Assembly: GCA_041736625.1 (NCBI GenBank)
Contig: JBGSTG010000014.1
Span: forward strand, 26,623-90,622
Source of the DNA: M3007 sp041736625
Lineage (GTDB): Bacteria; Bacteroidota; Bacteroidia; Chitinophagales; Saprospiraceae
Direction of reading: 5' to 3'
Length of the DNA stretch: 64,000 nt
Shown: in pieces, positions 9,560 through 17,435 of the stretch
Layout: every line of letters starts with the position of its first letter
Numbering within the stretch: position 1 is the first letter of the stretch
The notes under the pieces: model-generated
Seen by the model: the letters and a program-made list of their open reading frames with translations, nothing else
The model's database searches: none
Told to the model about the DNA's origin: nothing
Made by a program: the position numbers and the translations under genes

Positions 9560-9653
9560 AAAAAGCTTTCGGCCGTCGGTCGTCGGCTATCGGATCACGG
9601 GTTGTCGGTCGTCGGCCGTCGGCTATCGGATCACGGGTTTGTTTTAAAAAAAA
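9540..9653. repeat. Tandem repeat joining the 3' ends of fhs and mpgP
   Basis: GGATCACGGGTT occurs at 9540, 9592 and 9628. The longer unit GTCGGCTATCGGATCACGGG is present twice with a 36-base period (9618 and 9582). The first and last copies both continue into TTGTTTTAAAAAAA. The stop codon of fhs lies in the first copy and the stop of mpgP, on the other strand, in the last. The block is a local duplication of the fhs end with a GTCGGC-rich filler. Confidence 0.85.
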
Positions 9654-10438
9654 CGGTCTACTGCTGCGCACCAGCCTGCGGGCCCTATGCCTGGAATGCG
9701 CTCCAGCCCCGGGATGTCCAGCGCTGCCCATGAGCCGTCGAAACGCTGCACCAGAAACCGCCTGTCGACGGCTTCCAGCATGGCGGCGTCATTTGGGCTG
9801 TCGCCGATGGCTATGGTGCGCAGTTCCGTTTCGTTGTGCTTTTGGAAAAGCCCTGTGAGCCACCGCACGGCGCGGCCCTTGTCGGTTTGTGCAGAGAGCG
9901 CGGTGTAAAAACGTCCGCCGCGGCTGAGGGTGAACCCGTGCGGTTGAAGGTGCACCGTTATTTCGGCAGCCCGTTCCGGGGAGAGCGGCGTAAGGATGGT
10001 TTCGGTAAACATCCGGTTACGGGCGTGGTCCAGATCCTCGTCGGAAAGACCGGTGCGGGTGGCAATTTCAATCTCCGACGACAAAGCATAGCCGCTGATG
10101 TCGGGTATTTTTTGCAGCACCTGGCGCAGGGCCTGCACGTCGGCATGGGCCAGCACTACCAGATCGAAGCCGGCTACCGAAAGGCTGGCCTGAATGGCGC
10201 CGGCGGGAAAGTAATGATGCGGGATGGCAACGGCGCTCCCGTTTTCAATGATACAGGGTTGTTGAATACCCAGTTCTTTTTGCAGCTTAATTTGTTCATG
10301 CAGTGTTTTGGAGGAGCAAAATACGACCGGTATACCCTTGTTTTTTAGCTTATCCAACGCCGGGAGGGCGCTCTCCGGTGAATAGGTATGGTGATCGAGC
10401 AGGGTGCCGTCCAGATCGGTATAAACGATGGTTTTCAT
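9644..10438 (-). CDS. mpgP: Mannosyl-3-phosphoglycerate phosphatase
   Basis: A 264-residue HAD-superfamily (Cof/IIB) phosphatase that removes phosphate from mannosyl-3-phosphoglycerate to give the compatible solute mannosylglycerate. Motif I is YTDLDGTLLD at residues 5-14. Motif II includes CSSKTLHEQ, then IIENGSAV, typical of MPGP. Motif IV is the acidic cluster IGDSPNDAAML. Its ATG overlaps the stop of mpgS by four bases (ATGA), the classic coupled arrangement, so both steps of the pathway are encoded together. The last codons sit in a tandem repeat shared with the fhs end. Assignment is strong because of both sequence and context. Confidence 0.92.
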   Translation of the reverse strand: MKTIVYTDLDGTLLDHHTYSPESALPALDKLKNKGIPVVFCSSKTLHEQIKLQKELGIQQPCIIENGSAVAIPHHYFPAGAIQASLSVAGFDLVVLAHADVQALRQVLQKIPDISGYALSSEIEIATRTGLSDEDLDHARNRMFTETILTPLSPERAAEITVHLQPHGFTLSRGGRFYTALSAQTDKGRAVRWLTGLFQKHNETELRTIAIGDSPNDAAMLEAVDRRFLVQRFDGSWAALDIPGLERIPGIGPAGWCAAVDRFF

Positions 10439-11634
10439 TGGGTCGGCGTCATGTTTCCGTGTTGCTCCCAGTCCATGTTTTTGGCCGCCGCTTCAAAGTT
10501 GGTGTTCAACAGCGCAGGATAGCAGTGGGGTTGCCTGGGGCTTTCGCCCTTGGCGATCACCTTGTTACTCACGAGTTCTTTTTGGATTGATTTTTTTAGT
10601 TTGTCAGGACATAGCGGCGAATGGAAGAGCACCGCCAGCGAGTATTCGATCATTTCCTTGATGTGCGCTTCGCCTTTTTCTGCGTCGTGGAGATGCGGGT
10701 TTCGGGACTGCATCTGGTACACGTCCACACCGGCTTTCATGACCTCCGGAAAGGGACTGGGTAGCACGCCGCCGAATTTTTCCATCAGACTGATAAACTG
10801 GTAGGTTTCGATGGAAAATCCGGCAGAATAGTCGAGTCGAAGGGCCAAATTCATAGACAGTGCGTGTTCGCCGGCATTTCCGGTGCGCAACGCGTCGGTT
10901 TCGAATCCGGTATATTGGCTGATGAACTGGTTGAGATACCGGTTGGTAATGCGCGATACCCTTCCCCATTTGGCAAAAAACAAGTCGGTGTCCACAATTT
11001 TGGGCTTGCTATGCCATTGAATACGCACCATGGAATAGGGAGACAGACTCTGTCCCAGCCCTGCGGAAAACAACCGGACGTATTCGAATACCGCACCCGG
11101 GAAGTAGTTGTCGGCGTCGACAAACCCGATAAAATCTTTCCCCAGCAGTTTGGCCAGGAGGATTCCGGCGAGCATGCCTTCCGCTTTGCCGTTGCGTACC
11201 AGTCCTTGTTCGTCGAGTATATGCGGGTAGCCACCGTCGGCGAACAACCTGGCCAGCAGTGGGTCGCGTTGGTGCATGATGACGTATTGTTTTTTGGCAA
11301 ACCGACAATAAAGGTCGACCATGCGGGTTTCCATGACAAATCGGTCGATCGGATCCCGCGTACTGTTGGATACGATCAGCGGCAAACAATCGTGTGGTAT
11401 GCCGCTCAGTACACCTTCCAGCAGTCGCAGGCGCTCGTCCTTTACCGGAATAACGATCACCATCCGGCTTTCGATCTCGTGAAGCCGCTCACGCGGTATT
11501 TGCTGGATAATGTGAAAAGGGCTGGAAAACGCATCGTCCAGTGCAAACCCCCCGTCCAGTTCATACACCTTTTGAATATTGTGGAACACGTTGGCGCCGA
11601 ACCGTTCGGCGGTGCTGGGAATTTCAATGCGCAT
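10435..11634 (-). CDS. mpgS: Mannosyl-3-phosphoglycerate synthase (GT55)
   Basis: A 399-residue glycosyltransferase that transfers mannose from GDP-mannose to 3-phosphoglycerate. It opens with MRIEIPSTAERFGANVFHNI, followed by the nucleotide-sugar segment VIPVKDERLRLLEGVLSGIP. The metal-binding DADN motif is at residues 173-176 within GFVDADNYFPGA. Length is close to that of characterised MpgS proteins. It is the first gene of the mpgS-mpgP pair. Mannosylglycerate accumulates in marine, halotolerant and thermophilic microbes in response to salt or heat, so the host probably meets osmotic or thermal stress; that ecological point is inference. GDP-mannose genes are not in the window. Confidence 0.93.
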   Translation of the reverse strand: MRIEIPSTAERFGANVFHNIQKVYELDGGFALDDAFSSPFHIIQQIPRERLHEIESRMVIVIPVKDERLRLLEGVLSGIPHDCLPLIVSNSTRDPIDRFVMETRMVDLYCRFAKKQYVIMHQRDPLLARLFADGGYPHILDEQGLVRNGKAEGMLAGILLAKLLGKDFIGFVDADNYFPGAVFEYVRLFSAGLGQSLSPYSMVRIQWHSKPKIVDTDLFFAKWGRVSRITNRYLNQFISQYTGFETDALRTGNAGEHALSMNLALRLDYSAGFSIETYQFISLMEKFGGVLPSPFPEVMKAGVDVYQMQSRNPHLHDAEKGEAHIKEMIEYSLAVLFHSPLCPDKLKKSIQKELVSNKVIAKGESPRQPHCYPALLNTNFEAAAKNMDWEQHGNMTPTQ

Positions 11635-11754
11635 GATGTCCCAATTTCAATGAGAAGGAGAGGTGAACTGTCGGAATGGCCATAGGGGGGTAACGGCATT
11701 TCGGGGGAAGGGTTCACTGAAGACTTTTTTCTTTCGGTGTGCCCTCGCGTATGC

Positions 11755-12033
11755 TCAGCGCCTCCGCTTGCTGATCCGGTTCCCCGAAATGGCGCGTTGC
11801 CGTGCGCACTTGAACCGGGATATTTCCGGGTTTCGTTTGGCCAAATGCTTTTGGCTTACCCCCGAATGCACCCTTTCCCGCCAACGGCGGAAACTGCCCG
11901 GCTTCAGCTCGCGGCGCATGAGGGCAACCACTTCCGCCTCGGATAGCCCGAACTGGGCATGGATGGCCTCGAAGGGGGTGCGGTCTTCCCAGGCCATCTC
12001 AATGATGCGGTCGATGTCGGCGGGTGTGCGCAA
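11755..12033 (-). CDS. DUF2805 / TIGR03643 family protein
   Basis: A 92-residue protein. Residues about 6-55 match the DUF2805 family closely: DRIIEMAWEDRTPFEAIHAQ, GLSEAEVVALMRRELKP and FRRWRERV. This reads as a small helical, HTH-like module. The start is a TTG three bases after the stop of the upstream nucleotidyltransferase, so translation is probably coupled. The tail after RWRERV is rich in Arg and Lys (KHLAKRNPEISRFKCARQR) and may bind nucleic acid. The family has no established role. Confidence 0.72.
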   Translation of the reverse strand: MRTPADIDRIIEMAWEDRTPFEAIHAQFGLSEAEVVALMRRELKPGSFRRWRERVHSGVSQKHLAKRNPEISRFKCARQRAISGNRISKRRR

Positions 12034-12036
12034 GGT

Positions 12037-12924
12037 TTATGCGGAATAGTCGACAGGGCCTGTCTGCGCCAGGGCCGCCTGCACGGTTGTTTTATCTTCC
12101 GGGTAGGTGACCCCGTACCAGGTGCTGTCGGAGTACAGGACTTTGAGTTTGATCTTGCCCTGGGCGATCAGGGTATTCACCACGCTGGGGATGTAAAACT
12201 CCGCCCTGGGGTTGTTTTTATTGGCCTCCACGAAGGCGCGGAACTGGGCGTCGATCTCGTTCATCACACTGTGGTGCATGCCCCACAGGTTCATGGAAAC
12301 GGGGGTGCTGTCGGGCAGCACGTGTTTTTCGCCGGCGGCGTCTACGTAGGCGATGCCTTCCGGGAAACGCTCGATCCGGGTGCGCTCGGTCACGTCGGCC
12401 AGGTACCCGTGTTCATCTACAGCACAGACGCCGCGCGATACGGCGCCGTTTTCGGACAAGGTGTTGGCGAGCCGGTAAGCCACCATCCCGTATTCGTCGG
12501 GGCGGCAACCGGTGCTGAGGAACGCTGCCAGGGTTCTGAACGCGTCGGCGCCGTAAAAGTCGTCGGCGTTGATGGTCGCAAAGGGGGTGTCTATGGCCAT
12601 TTTGGCGGCCAATACGGCGTGGCCGGTGCCCCAGGGTTTTTCGCGGTGGGGCGGGGCCGGCAGCCAGTCGAGCGCTGTGTCGGTCTCCTGAAAGGCGTAC
12701 ACGACGTCTGCGTGCTTTTCTATTTTCCGGCCGACTTTTTCCCGAAATGCCTCCTCGATGTCTTTTCGGATGACGATCACGATCTTGCCGAAGCCGGCCT
12801 GCAGGGCGTCGTGCACCGAATATTCCATGATGGCCTCGCCGCGGGGCCCCATGCCGTCTACCTGTTTGAGGCCGCCGTAGCGGCTGCCGATGCCGGCGGC
12901 GAGAATGAGTAAGCTGGGTTTCAT
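12037..12924 (-). CDS. Sugar-phosphate nucleotidyltransferase family protein
   Basis: A 295-residue NTP_transferase-fold protein. The N-terminal signature is a variant of the usual glycine-rich loop: LILAAGIGSRYGGLKQVDGM, with GSRYGGLKQ in place of GxxTRxxPxTxxxPK. Later come VIVIRKDIEEAF and the metal-site NADDFYGADAF. It would make an NDP-sugar or similar activated compound from NTP; the substrate is not predictable. The ATG at 12924 (MKPSLLILAAGIGSR) is chosen because everything upstream in this frame is antisense to the symporter gene and is Gln/His-rich shadow. It is followed by the DUF2805 gene and divergent from the symporter. Confidence 0.85.
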   Translation of the reverse strand: MKPSLLILAAGIGSRYGGLKQVDGMGPRGEAIMEYSVHDALQAGFGKIVIVIRKDIEEAFREKVGRKIEKHADVVYAFQETDTALDWLPAPPHREKPWGTGHAVLAAKMAIDTPFATINADDFYGADAFRTLAAFLSTGCRPDEYGMVAYRLANTLSENGAVSRGVCAVDEHGYLADVTERTRIERFPEGIAYVDAAGEKHVLPDSTPVSMNLWGMHHSVMNEIDAQFRAFVEANKNNPRAEFYIPSVVNTLIAQGKIKLKVLYSDSTWYGVTYPEDKTTVQAALAQTGPVDYSA

Positions 12925-12936
12925 GAGCAGAAGGTT

Positions 12937-12944
12937 TACATTTG
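12937..12944 (+). promoter_or_regulatory. Candidate -7 element TACATTTG for the symporter
   Basis: Exact TAnnTTTG match in the 42-base gap between two divergent start codons, 22 bases before the symporter ATG. No clear TTG is present at -33. Confidence 0.4.
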
Positions 12945-12966
12945 CGGGATTAGACAGAGCAAAAGT

Positions 12967-14751
12967 ATGCAGCTTACGCCATTCGATTGGGCATTGATCG
13001 TCCTTTATTTCGCGCTTTCCCTGTGGATCGGCCTTCGGGGCAGCCGCAAGAGCGGCTCCAGTGCCGGCGAGTTCTTCCTTTCGGGTCGCAGCATGCCCTG
13101 GTGGCTGCTTGGGGTGTCGATGGTGGCCACCACCTTTTCGTGCGACACGCCCAATCTGGTGACCGACATCGTGCGCCAGAACGGCGTTGCCGGCAACTGG
13201 GCCTGGTGGGCGTTTTTGCTGACGGGCATGCTCACGGTTTTCGTGTACGCCCGGCTGTGGCGCCGCTCGGGGGTGCTCACCGACCTGGAGTTTTACGAGC
13301 TGCGGTATTCGGGTCCGGAGGCGCGGTTTCTGCGCGTGTTTCGCGCCTTGTACCTCGGCGTTTTTTTCAACGTCATGATCATGGCCACGGTGTCGCTGGC
13401 GGCCATCAAGATCGGGCAGGTGCTGTTCAACGTTTCGCCGCTGACCACGCTGTTGTTGTCGGCGGTCGTTACGGTGGCGTATTCCGCTGTCGGCGGCTTT
13501 CGCAGCGTGCTGCTCACCGATTTTTTCCAGTTTTTCATCGCCATGATTGGTTCGGTGGGCGCGGCTGTGGTGGTGTTGCGGCTGCCCGAGGTGGGCGGGC
13601 TGAGCGGCTTGTTTCAGCACCCGAATGTGTCGGGCAAGCTCGCCCTTTTGCCCGATTTTTCCGACACCCGCACGCTGGTGCCGCTGCTCATTGTGCCGCT
13701 GGCGGTGCAGTGGTGGTCGGTGTGGTACCCCGGCGCCGAGCCGGGCGGCGGCGGTTACGTGGCCCAGCGCATGCTGGCGGCCAAAAATGAGGAACACGCC
13801 GTCGGCGCCGTGCTGTTTTTCAACGTCGCCCACTACGCCCTGCGGCCCTGGCCCTGGATCCTGGTGGGACTGGCCTCGCTCATCGTTTTTCCGACGCTGG
13901 CCGACCTGAAGGGGGCTTTCCCCCACATTGCCGACGACAAACTGGGGCACGACCTGGGCTATCCGGCCATGCTGCACTACATGCCTGCCGGGTTGGCCGG
14001 ACTGGTGGTGGCGTCCCTGGCGGCGGCGTATATGAGCACCCTGGCTACCCACCTCAACTGGGGCGCCTCGTACATCGTCAACGATTTTTACCGGCGCGTG
14101 GTGGCGCCCGAAGCCGACGACAAAAAGCTGGTGCTGGTGGGGCGCCTGTCCACCGTGCTGCTCATGGCGCTGGCGGCCGGGGTGGCGCTGCTGCTGTCGA
14201 GCGCGCTGGACTCCTTCAACATCCTGCTGCAAATTGGCGCCGGAACGGGCCTGCTGTTCATCCTGCGCTGGTTCTGGTGGCGCATCAACGCCTGGTCGGA
14301 GCTGTCGGCCATGGCCATCTCTTTTGTGCTGGCGGTGTATTTCCGGTTGATACACCCGCACACCGGACTGCCCGCCCTGGCCGACTGGCAGCAGCTGTTG
14401 CTGGGCGTGTCCGTCACCACGGCCGTCTGGGTGCTGGTGACCCTGCTGACCCGGCCCACCGAGCACGAGACCCTGGTGTCGTTTTTTAAACATATTCGTC
14501 CGGAAACCGCCGGCTGGCGTCCGGTGATTGAAAAAGGGTTGCGGGAGGGGGTGCTTTCGTCAGAAGAAGCGAAGGGAGGAGGACGTTTGCCCCTGCAAAT
14601 TGCGGGCATGGCGTTGGGCTGTCTGACGGTGTATGCGACCCTTTTTGCCACCGGATACGCGTTGTACGGCAATTGGGCGGCCTTTGGGGTGGCGCTGGTG
14701 GTGACGGTTGGGGGAGCGGTTGGGTTGCGGCGATTGTGGGGTGCTGCTTAG
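12967..14751 (+). CDS. Sodium:solute symporter (SSS family)
   Basis: A 594-residue inner-membrane protein with about 13-14 hydrophobic helices. The N-terminus is typical of the sodium/solute symporter family: DWALIVLYFALSLWIGL, then the FFLSGRSMPWWLLGVSMVAT signature of helix 1-2, where sodium-site residues lie. The segment AAYMSTLATHLNWGASYIVN is the conserved helix-8 region. The substrate may be a sugar, amino acid or organic acid; sequence alone does not say. It is divergent from the nucleotidyltransferase and adjacent to osmolyte genes, so osmolyte or sugar uptake is a reasonable guess but no more. Confidence 0.9.
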   Translation: MQLTPFDWALIVLYFALSLWIGLRGSRKSGSSAGEFFLSGRSMPWWLLGVSMVATTFSCDTPNLVTDIVRQNGVAGNWAWWAFLLTGMLTVFVYARLWRRSGVLTDLEFYELRYSGPEARFLRVFRALYLGVFFNVMIMATVSLAAIKIGQVLFNVSPLTTLLLSAVVTVAYSAVGGFRSVLLTDFFQFFIAMIGSVGAAVVVLRLPEVGGLSGLFQHPNVSGKLALLPDFSDTRTLVPLLIVPLAVQWWSVWYPGAEPGGGGYVAQRMLAAKNEEHAVGAVLFFNVAHYALRPWPWILVGLASLIVFPTLADLKGAFPHIADDKLGHDLGYPAMLHYMPAGLAGLVVASLAAAYMSTLATHLNWGASYIVNDFYRRVVAPEADDKKLVLVGRLSTVLLMALAAGVALLLSSALDSFNILLQIGAGTGLLFILRWFWWRINAWSELSAMAISFVLAVYFRLIHPHTGLPALADWQQLLLGVSVTTAVWVLVTLLTRPTEHETLVSFFKHIRPETAGWRPVIEKGLREGVLSSEEAKGGGRLPLQIAGMALGCLTVYATLFATGYALYGNWAAFGVALVVTVGGAVGLRRLWGAA

Positions 14752-14816
14752 TGTTTGGATTTTTCTGTTTGCGTGCCATCGCTCGAAAGCGGAAAGTTAT
14801 ACCGCCATAGCGAGGA

Positions 14817-15221
14817 TTATACCCAAACCAACTCAACAACCTGCTCCACACCATCACCCAGGCTCAACGCGACCGGACAAGTCCGCGCAGCCGTTTCCAA
14901 AACCCTTTTTTCGATGTCGGAGAAATCGCCGGGCGGCATCAGCAGCCGAATTTCGACCCTGGCGATGCGCCGGGGGTCGGAGGCCATCACTTTGGTGACC
15001 TCGGCGGTGGCGCCACTGATGTCCACATTGCGGCTGCGGGCGCTGATGCCCATGACGGTGAGCATGCAGGTGGCCAGCGAGGTGGCGCACAGGTCGGTGG
15101 GGGAGAAAGCTTCGCCCCTGCCCTGGTTGTCGGTGGGCGCGTCGGTCACAAAGGATTGTCCCGATTTGAGGTGGGTGGCGCGGGTGCGCAGGTCGCCGAG
15201 GTATTCTACTTTGCTGGTCAT
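14817..15221 (-). CDS. OsmC family peroxiredoxin-like protein
   Basis: A 134-residue protein of the OsmC/Ohr family, which reduces organic or fatty-acid hydroperoxides with two redox cysteines. The first Cys is in the motif SPTDLCATSLATCML and the second in AARTCPVALSL, both at the expected places, followed by VEQVVELVW. The start is the ATG beginning MTSKVEYLGDLRT; earlier in-frame ATG codons add residues with no family similarity. It lies 89 bases downstream of the isc genes on the same strand but is separated by a TATCTTTG-like element (reverse strand, 15247-15254), so it probably has its own promoter. Confidence 0.88.
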   Translation of the reverse strand: MTSKVEYLGDLRTRATHLKSGQSFVTDAPTDNQGRGEAFSPTDLCATSLATCMLTVMGISARSRNVDISGATAEVTKVMASDPRRIARVEIRLLMPPGDFSDIEKRVLETAARTCPVALSLGDGVEQVVELVWV

Positions 15222-15310
15222 GGCCAAAAGCGGGAAATGGTTCGGCCAAAGATAATCAGCAGAACCAACATATCGGGCGGGCTTTCCTTTCGACGGAAGC
15301 AAATACGGGG

Positions 15311-15637
15311 CTACACGGCAAAACTTTCGCCGCAGCCACAGGTACGGGCAGCGTTGGGGTTGTTGAAGTAGAATCCCTTGCCGTTGAGGCCGCCGGAAAA
15401 CTCCAGCGTGGTGCTAAACAGGTAAAGGAAACTCTTCAGGTCGGTCACCACTTTGACGCCGTTGTCTTCAAATACCTGATCGTTGGGTTTCGACTCGTTG
15501 TCGAAATCCATTTTGTAGGACAAACCGGAACAACCGCCGGAAACGACGCTCACCCGCACGAAGTAGTCGTCGGCGATGTGCCCCGACTCCCGTATTTCCC
15601 GGATTTTTTCTTTTGCGCTTTCCGCTACGTAGATCAT
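15311..15637 (-). CDS. iscA: Iron-sulfur cluster assembly accessory protein (IscA/HesB family)
   Basis: A 108-residue A-type Fe-S carrier. The three family cysteines are in VVSGGCSGLSY and TCGCGESF at the C-terminus. The start MIYVAESAKEKIREI overlaps the iscU stop by four bases, so translation is coupled. It receives clusters from the IscU scaffold and passes them to apo-proteins in the cytoplasm. It is the last gene of iscS-iscU-iscA; hscA, hscB and fdx do not follow. Confidence 0.93.
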   Translation of the reverse strand: MIYVAESAKEKIREIRESGHIADDYFVRVSVVSGGCSGLSYKMDFDNESKPNDQVFEDNGVKVVTDLKSFLYLFSTTLEFSGGLNGKGFYFNNPNAARTCGCGESFAV

Positions 15638-16053
15638 GCTGTGGTTACGCCGCTTTCTTCGGTCACGGCCAGGCCGTTTTTGACTTTGTAATCCTGAATG
15701 GCGGCTTTGATGGCGTCTTCGGCGAGCACGGAGCAGTGGATTTTCACCGGCGGCAGCGCCAGTTCTTCTACGATGTCCATGTTGTCGATGGTCATGGCCT
15801 CGTCGAGGGATTTGCCCTTGAGCCATTCGGTCGCCAGCGAGGAGGAGGCGATGGCCGAGCCGCACCCGAAGGTTTTAAACTTGGCGTCGCGGATCATGCC
15901 GGTTTCGTCGTCTACCTCTATTTGCAGGCGCATAACGTCGCCGCATTCGGGGGCGCCGACCAGGCCGGTGCCCACGTTTTTGGAATCTTTATTGAGGGTA
16001 CCCACGTTGCGCGGGTTCTTGAAGTGTTCGAGCACTTTTTCGCTATATGCCAT
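15634..16053 (-). CDS. iscU: Fe-S cluster scaffold protein IscU
   Basis: A 139-residue scaffold on which [2Fe-2S] clusters are built. The three ligand cysteines are in GAPECGDVM, KTFGCGSAIASSS and PVKIHCSVLAEDA. The start MAYSEKVLEHFKNPRNVG is the canonical IscU N-terminus; the few codons upstream in frame belong to the gap after iscS. Thirteen bases separate it from iscS, and it overlaps iscA. The near-LPPVK motif ALPPVKIHC, the HscA-binding site in other bacteria, is intact although hscA is not nearby. Confidence 0.96.
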   Translation of the reverse strand: MAYSEKVLEHFKNPRNVGTLNKDSKNVGTGLVGAPECGDVMRLQIEVDDETGMIRDAKFKTFGCGSAIASSSLATEWLKGKSLDEAMTIDNMDIVEELALPPVKIHCSVLAEDAIKAAIQDYKVKNGLAVTEESGVTTA

Positions 16054-16066
16054 GGTTGAGTTGGTT

Positions 16067-17287
16067 TTAATGTTCTGTCCATTCAATTTTGGTGAGATCC
16101 ACGCCGTCTTTGTACATTTCCCAGATGGGACTCAGTTCGCGCATGTGGTTGACGCCCTGGGTAATGGCTTCGATGGTGAAGTCAATGTCCGCTTCGGTGG
16201 TGAAACGGCCGAGGGAAAAGCGGAGGGAGGAGTGCGCCAGATCGTCGCCGAGACCCATGGCCACCAACACGTAGGAGGGTTCGAGGGAGGCTGAGGTGCA
16301 GGCCGATCCGGAGGACAGGGCGATGTTTTGGTTAAAAGTCATCATGAGTCCTTCGCCCTCCACATGTTTGAAAGAGATGTTGGCCACATGCGGCATGCGG
16401 TGTTCGGCGTTGCCGTTCAACTTGGTTTCTTCCAGTTGGAGGAGGCCGTTTTCGAGTTTATCGCGCAGGCGGCTGAGGCGTTCGGCGTCCTGGTGCATTT
16501 CGGCTTTGGCGATTTCGGCTGCTTTCCCGAATCCGACGATGCCGGGCACGTTGAGCGTTCCGGAGCGCATGCCGCGCTCGTGGCCTCCGCCGTCCATCTG
16601 GGCGGTAACTTTCACGCGCGGGTTTTTGCGGCTTACGTACAGGGCGCCCACGCCTTTGGGACCGTACATTTTGTGGGCGGTAAACGACATGAGGTGTACG
16701 CCGGTCTCGCGCGCGTTGGTCGGGATTTTACCGACCGCCTGCGTGGCGTCGGAGTGAAACAGCACGCCGTGTTTTTCGCAGATCGTTGCGATTTCGCGCA
16801 TGGGCTGGATGACGCCGGTTTCGTTGTTGGCCCACATCAGGGACACCACGATCGTGGTGGGTTTGATGGCGGCTTCCAGGTCGGCGAGGTTTACGCGACC
16901 ATCTTCCTGCACCTTGAGCCAGGTGACTTCGGCGCCTTGCTTTTCGAGGTGCTTGCAGGTGTCGATGATGGCTTTGTGCTCGGTTTCGGCGGTGATGATG
17001 TGGTTGCCTTTTTTGGCGTACATCTCGAATACGCCTTTGAGGGCCAGGTTGTTGCTTTCGGTGGCGCCGGAGGTGAAGATGATCTCTTTTTCATCTGCGC
17101 CGATCAGGGCAGCGATCTGTTCGCGGGCGTAATCAACCGCGTCTTCTGCCTCCCAGCCATACGGGTGGCTTCGGCTGGCGGCATTGCCGTGTTTTTCGAA
17201 GAAATAAGGCACCATTGCTTCCACCACGCGTGGGTCGCAAGGGGTGGTGGAATTATTGTCGAGGTAAATCATGTGGCGCTTTTCCAT
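16067..17287 (-). CDS. iscS: Cysteine desulfurase IscS
   Basis: A 406-residue PLP enzyme that takes sulfur from cysteine as a persulfide and supplies it to IscU. The PLP lysine is in SFTAHKMYGPKG. The mobile-loop active-site cysteine is in SSGSACTSASLEPS, the IscS/group I form. N-terminal MIYLDNNSTTPCDPRVVEAM is diagnostic. I start at the ATG of MEKRHMIYLDNN; the next ATG (MIYL) is also possible. It heads the iscS-iscU-iscA operon, and its leader holds a short palindrome that may be an operator. No IscR-type Rrf2 regulator is encoded nearby. Confidence 0.96.
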   Translation of the reverse strand: MEKRHMIYLDNNSTTPCDPRVVEAMVPYFFEKHGNAASRSHPYGWEAEDAVDYAREQIAALIGADEKEIIFTSGATESNNLALKGVFEMYAKKGNHIITAETEHKAIIDTCKHLEKQGAEVTWLKVQEDGRVNLADLEAAIKPTTIVVSLMWANNETGVIQPMREIATICEKHGVLFHSDATQAVGKIPTNARETGVHLMSFTAHKMYGPKGVGALYVSRKNPRVKVTAQMDGGGHERGMRSGTLNVPGIVGFGKAAEIAKAEMHQDAERLSRLRDKLENGLLQLEETKLNGNAEHRMPHVANISFKHVEGEGLMMTFNQNIALSSGSACTSASLEPSYVLVAMGLGDDLAHSSLRFSLGRFTTEADIDFTIEAITQGVNHMRELSPIWEMYKDGVDLTKIEWTEH

Positions 17288-17313
17288 ATCGTTGTATTGT
17301 TTGCCGTTTGTAT

Positions 17314-17328
17314 TTAGATTGAATCTAA
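17314..17328. promoter_or_regulatory. Palindrome in the isc leader, possible operator
   Basis: TTAGATT-G-AATCTAA is a perfect inverted repeat. On the minus strand it lies just downstream of the candidate -7 element at 17345-17352 and 27 bases before the iscS start. A repressor bound here could block transcription. No regulator can be named from sequence. Confidence 0.4.
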
Positions 17329-17344
17329 GCGGGCAAAGAGTTTG

Positions 17345-17352
17345 CAAAGATA
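17345..17352 (-). promoter_or_regulatory. Candidate -7 element TATCTTTG for the isc operon
   Basis: CAAAGATA on the plus strand reads TATCTTTG on the minus strand, an exact consensus match 58 bases upstream of the iscS start. A TTG at -33 is not obvious. Confidence 0.4.
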
Positions 17353-17402
17353 ACATTGTCTCTAAAAAAAGGTTTTTAGGCTCGTTGAAAAAAAATGCAG
17401 TA

Positions 17403-17431
17403 TTGCAATGTCACCCTCCTCCTTACATTTG
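17403..17431 (+). promoter_or_regulatory. Strong candidate promoter giving a near-leaderless transcript
   Basis: TTG at 17403-17405, an 18-base spacer, then TACATTTG at 17424-17431, exact at both elements. The ATG at 17436 follows by only four bases, so the transcript would start at or very near the start codon. Confidence 0.55.
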
Positions 17432-17435
17432 CCTT

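Noticed and set aside
10890..10915. GGTTTCGAATCCGG as a T-arm of a tRNA
   Set aside because: It is inside mpgS and no acceptor or anticodon stem can be formed around it. No tRNA was found elsewhere.
12925..14493. A minus-strand open frame that fuses over 500 extra residues to the nucleotidyltransferase
   Set aside because: The extra part is antisense to the sodium symporter, is rich in Gln, His and Arg, and resembles no family. The enzyme clearly begins at MKPSLLILAAGIGSR.
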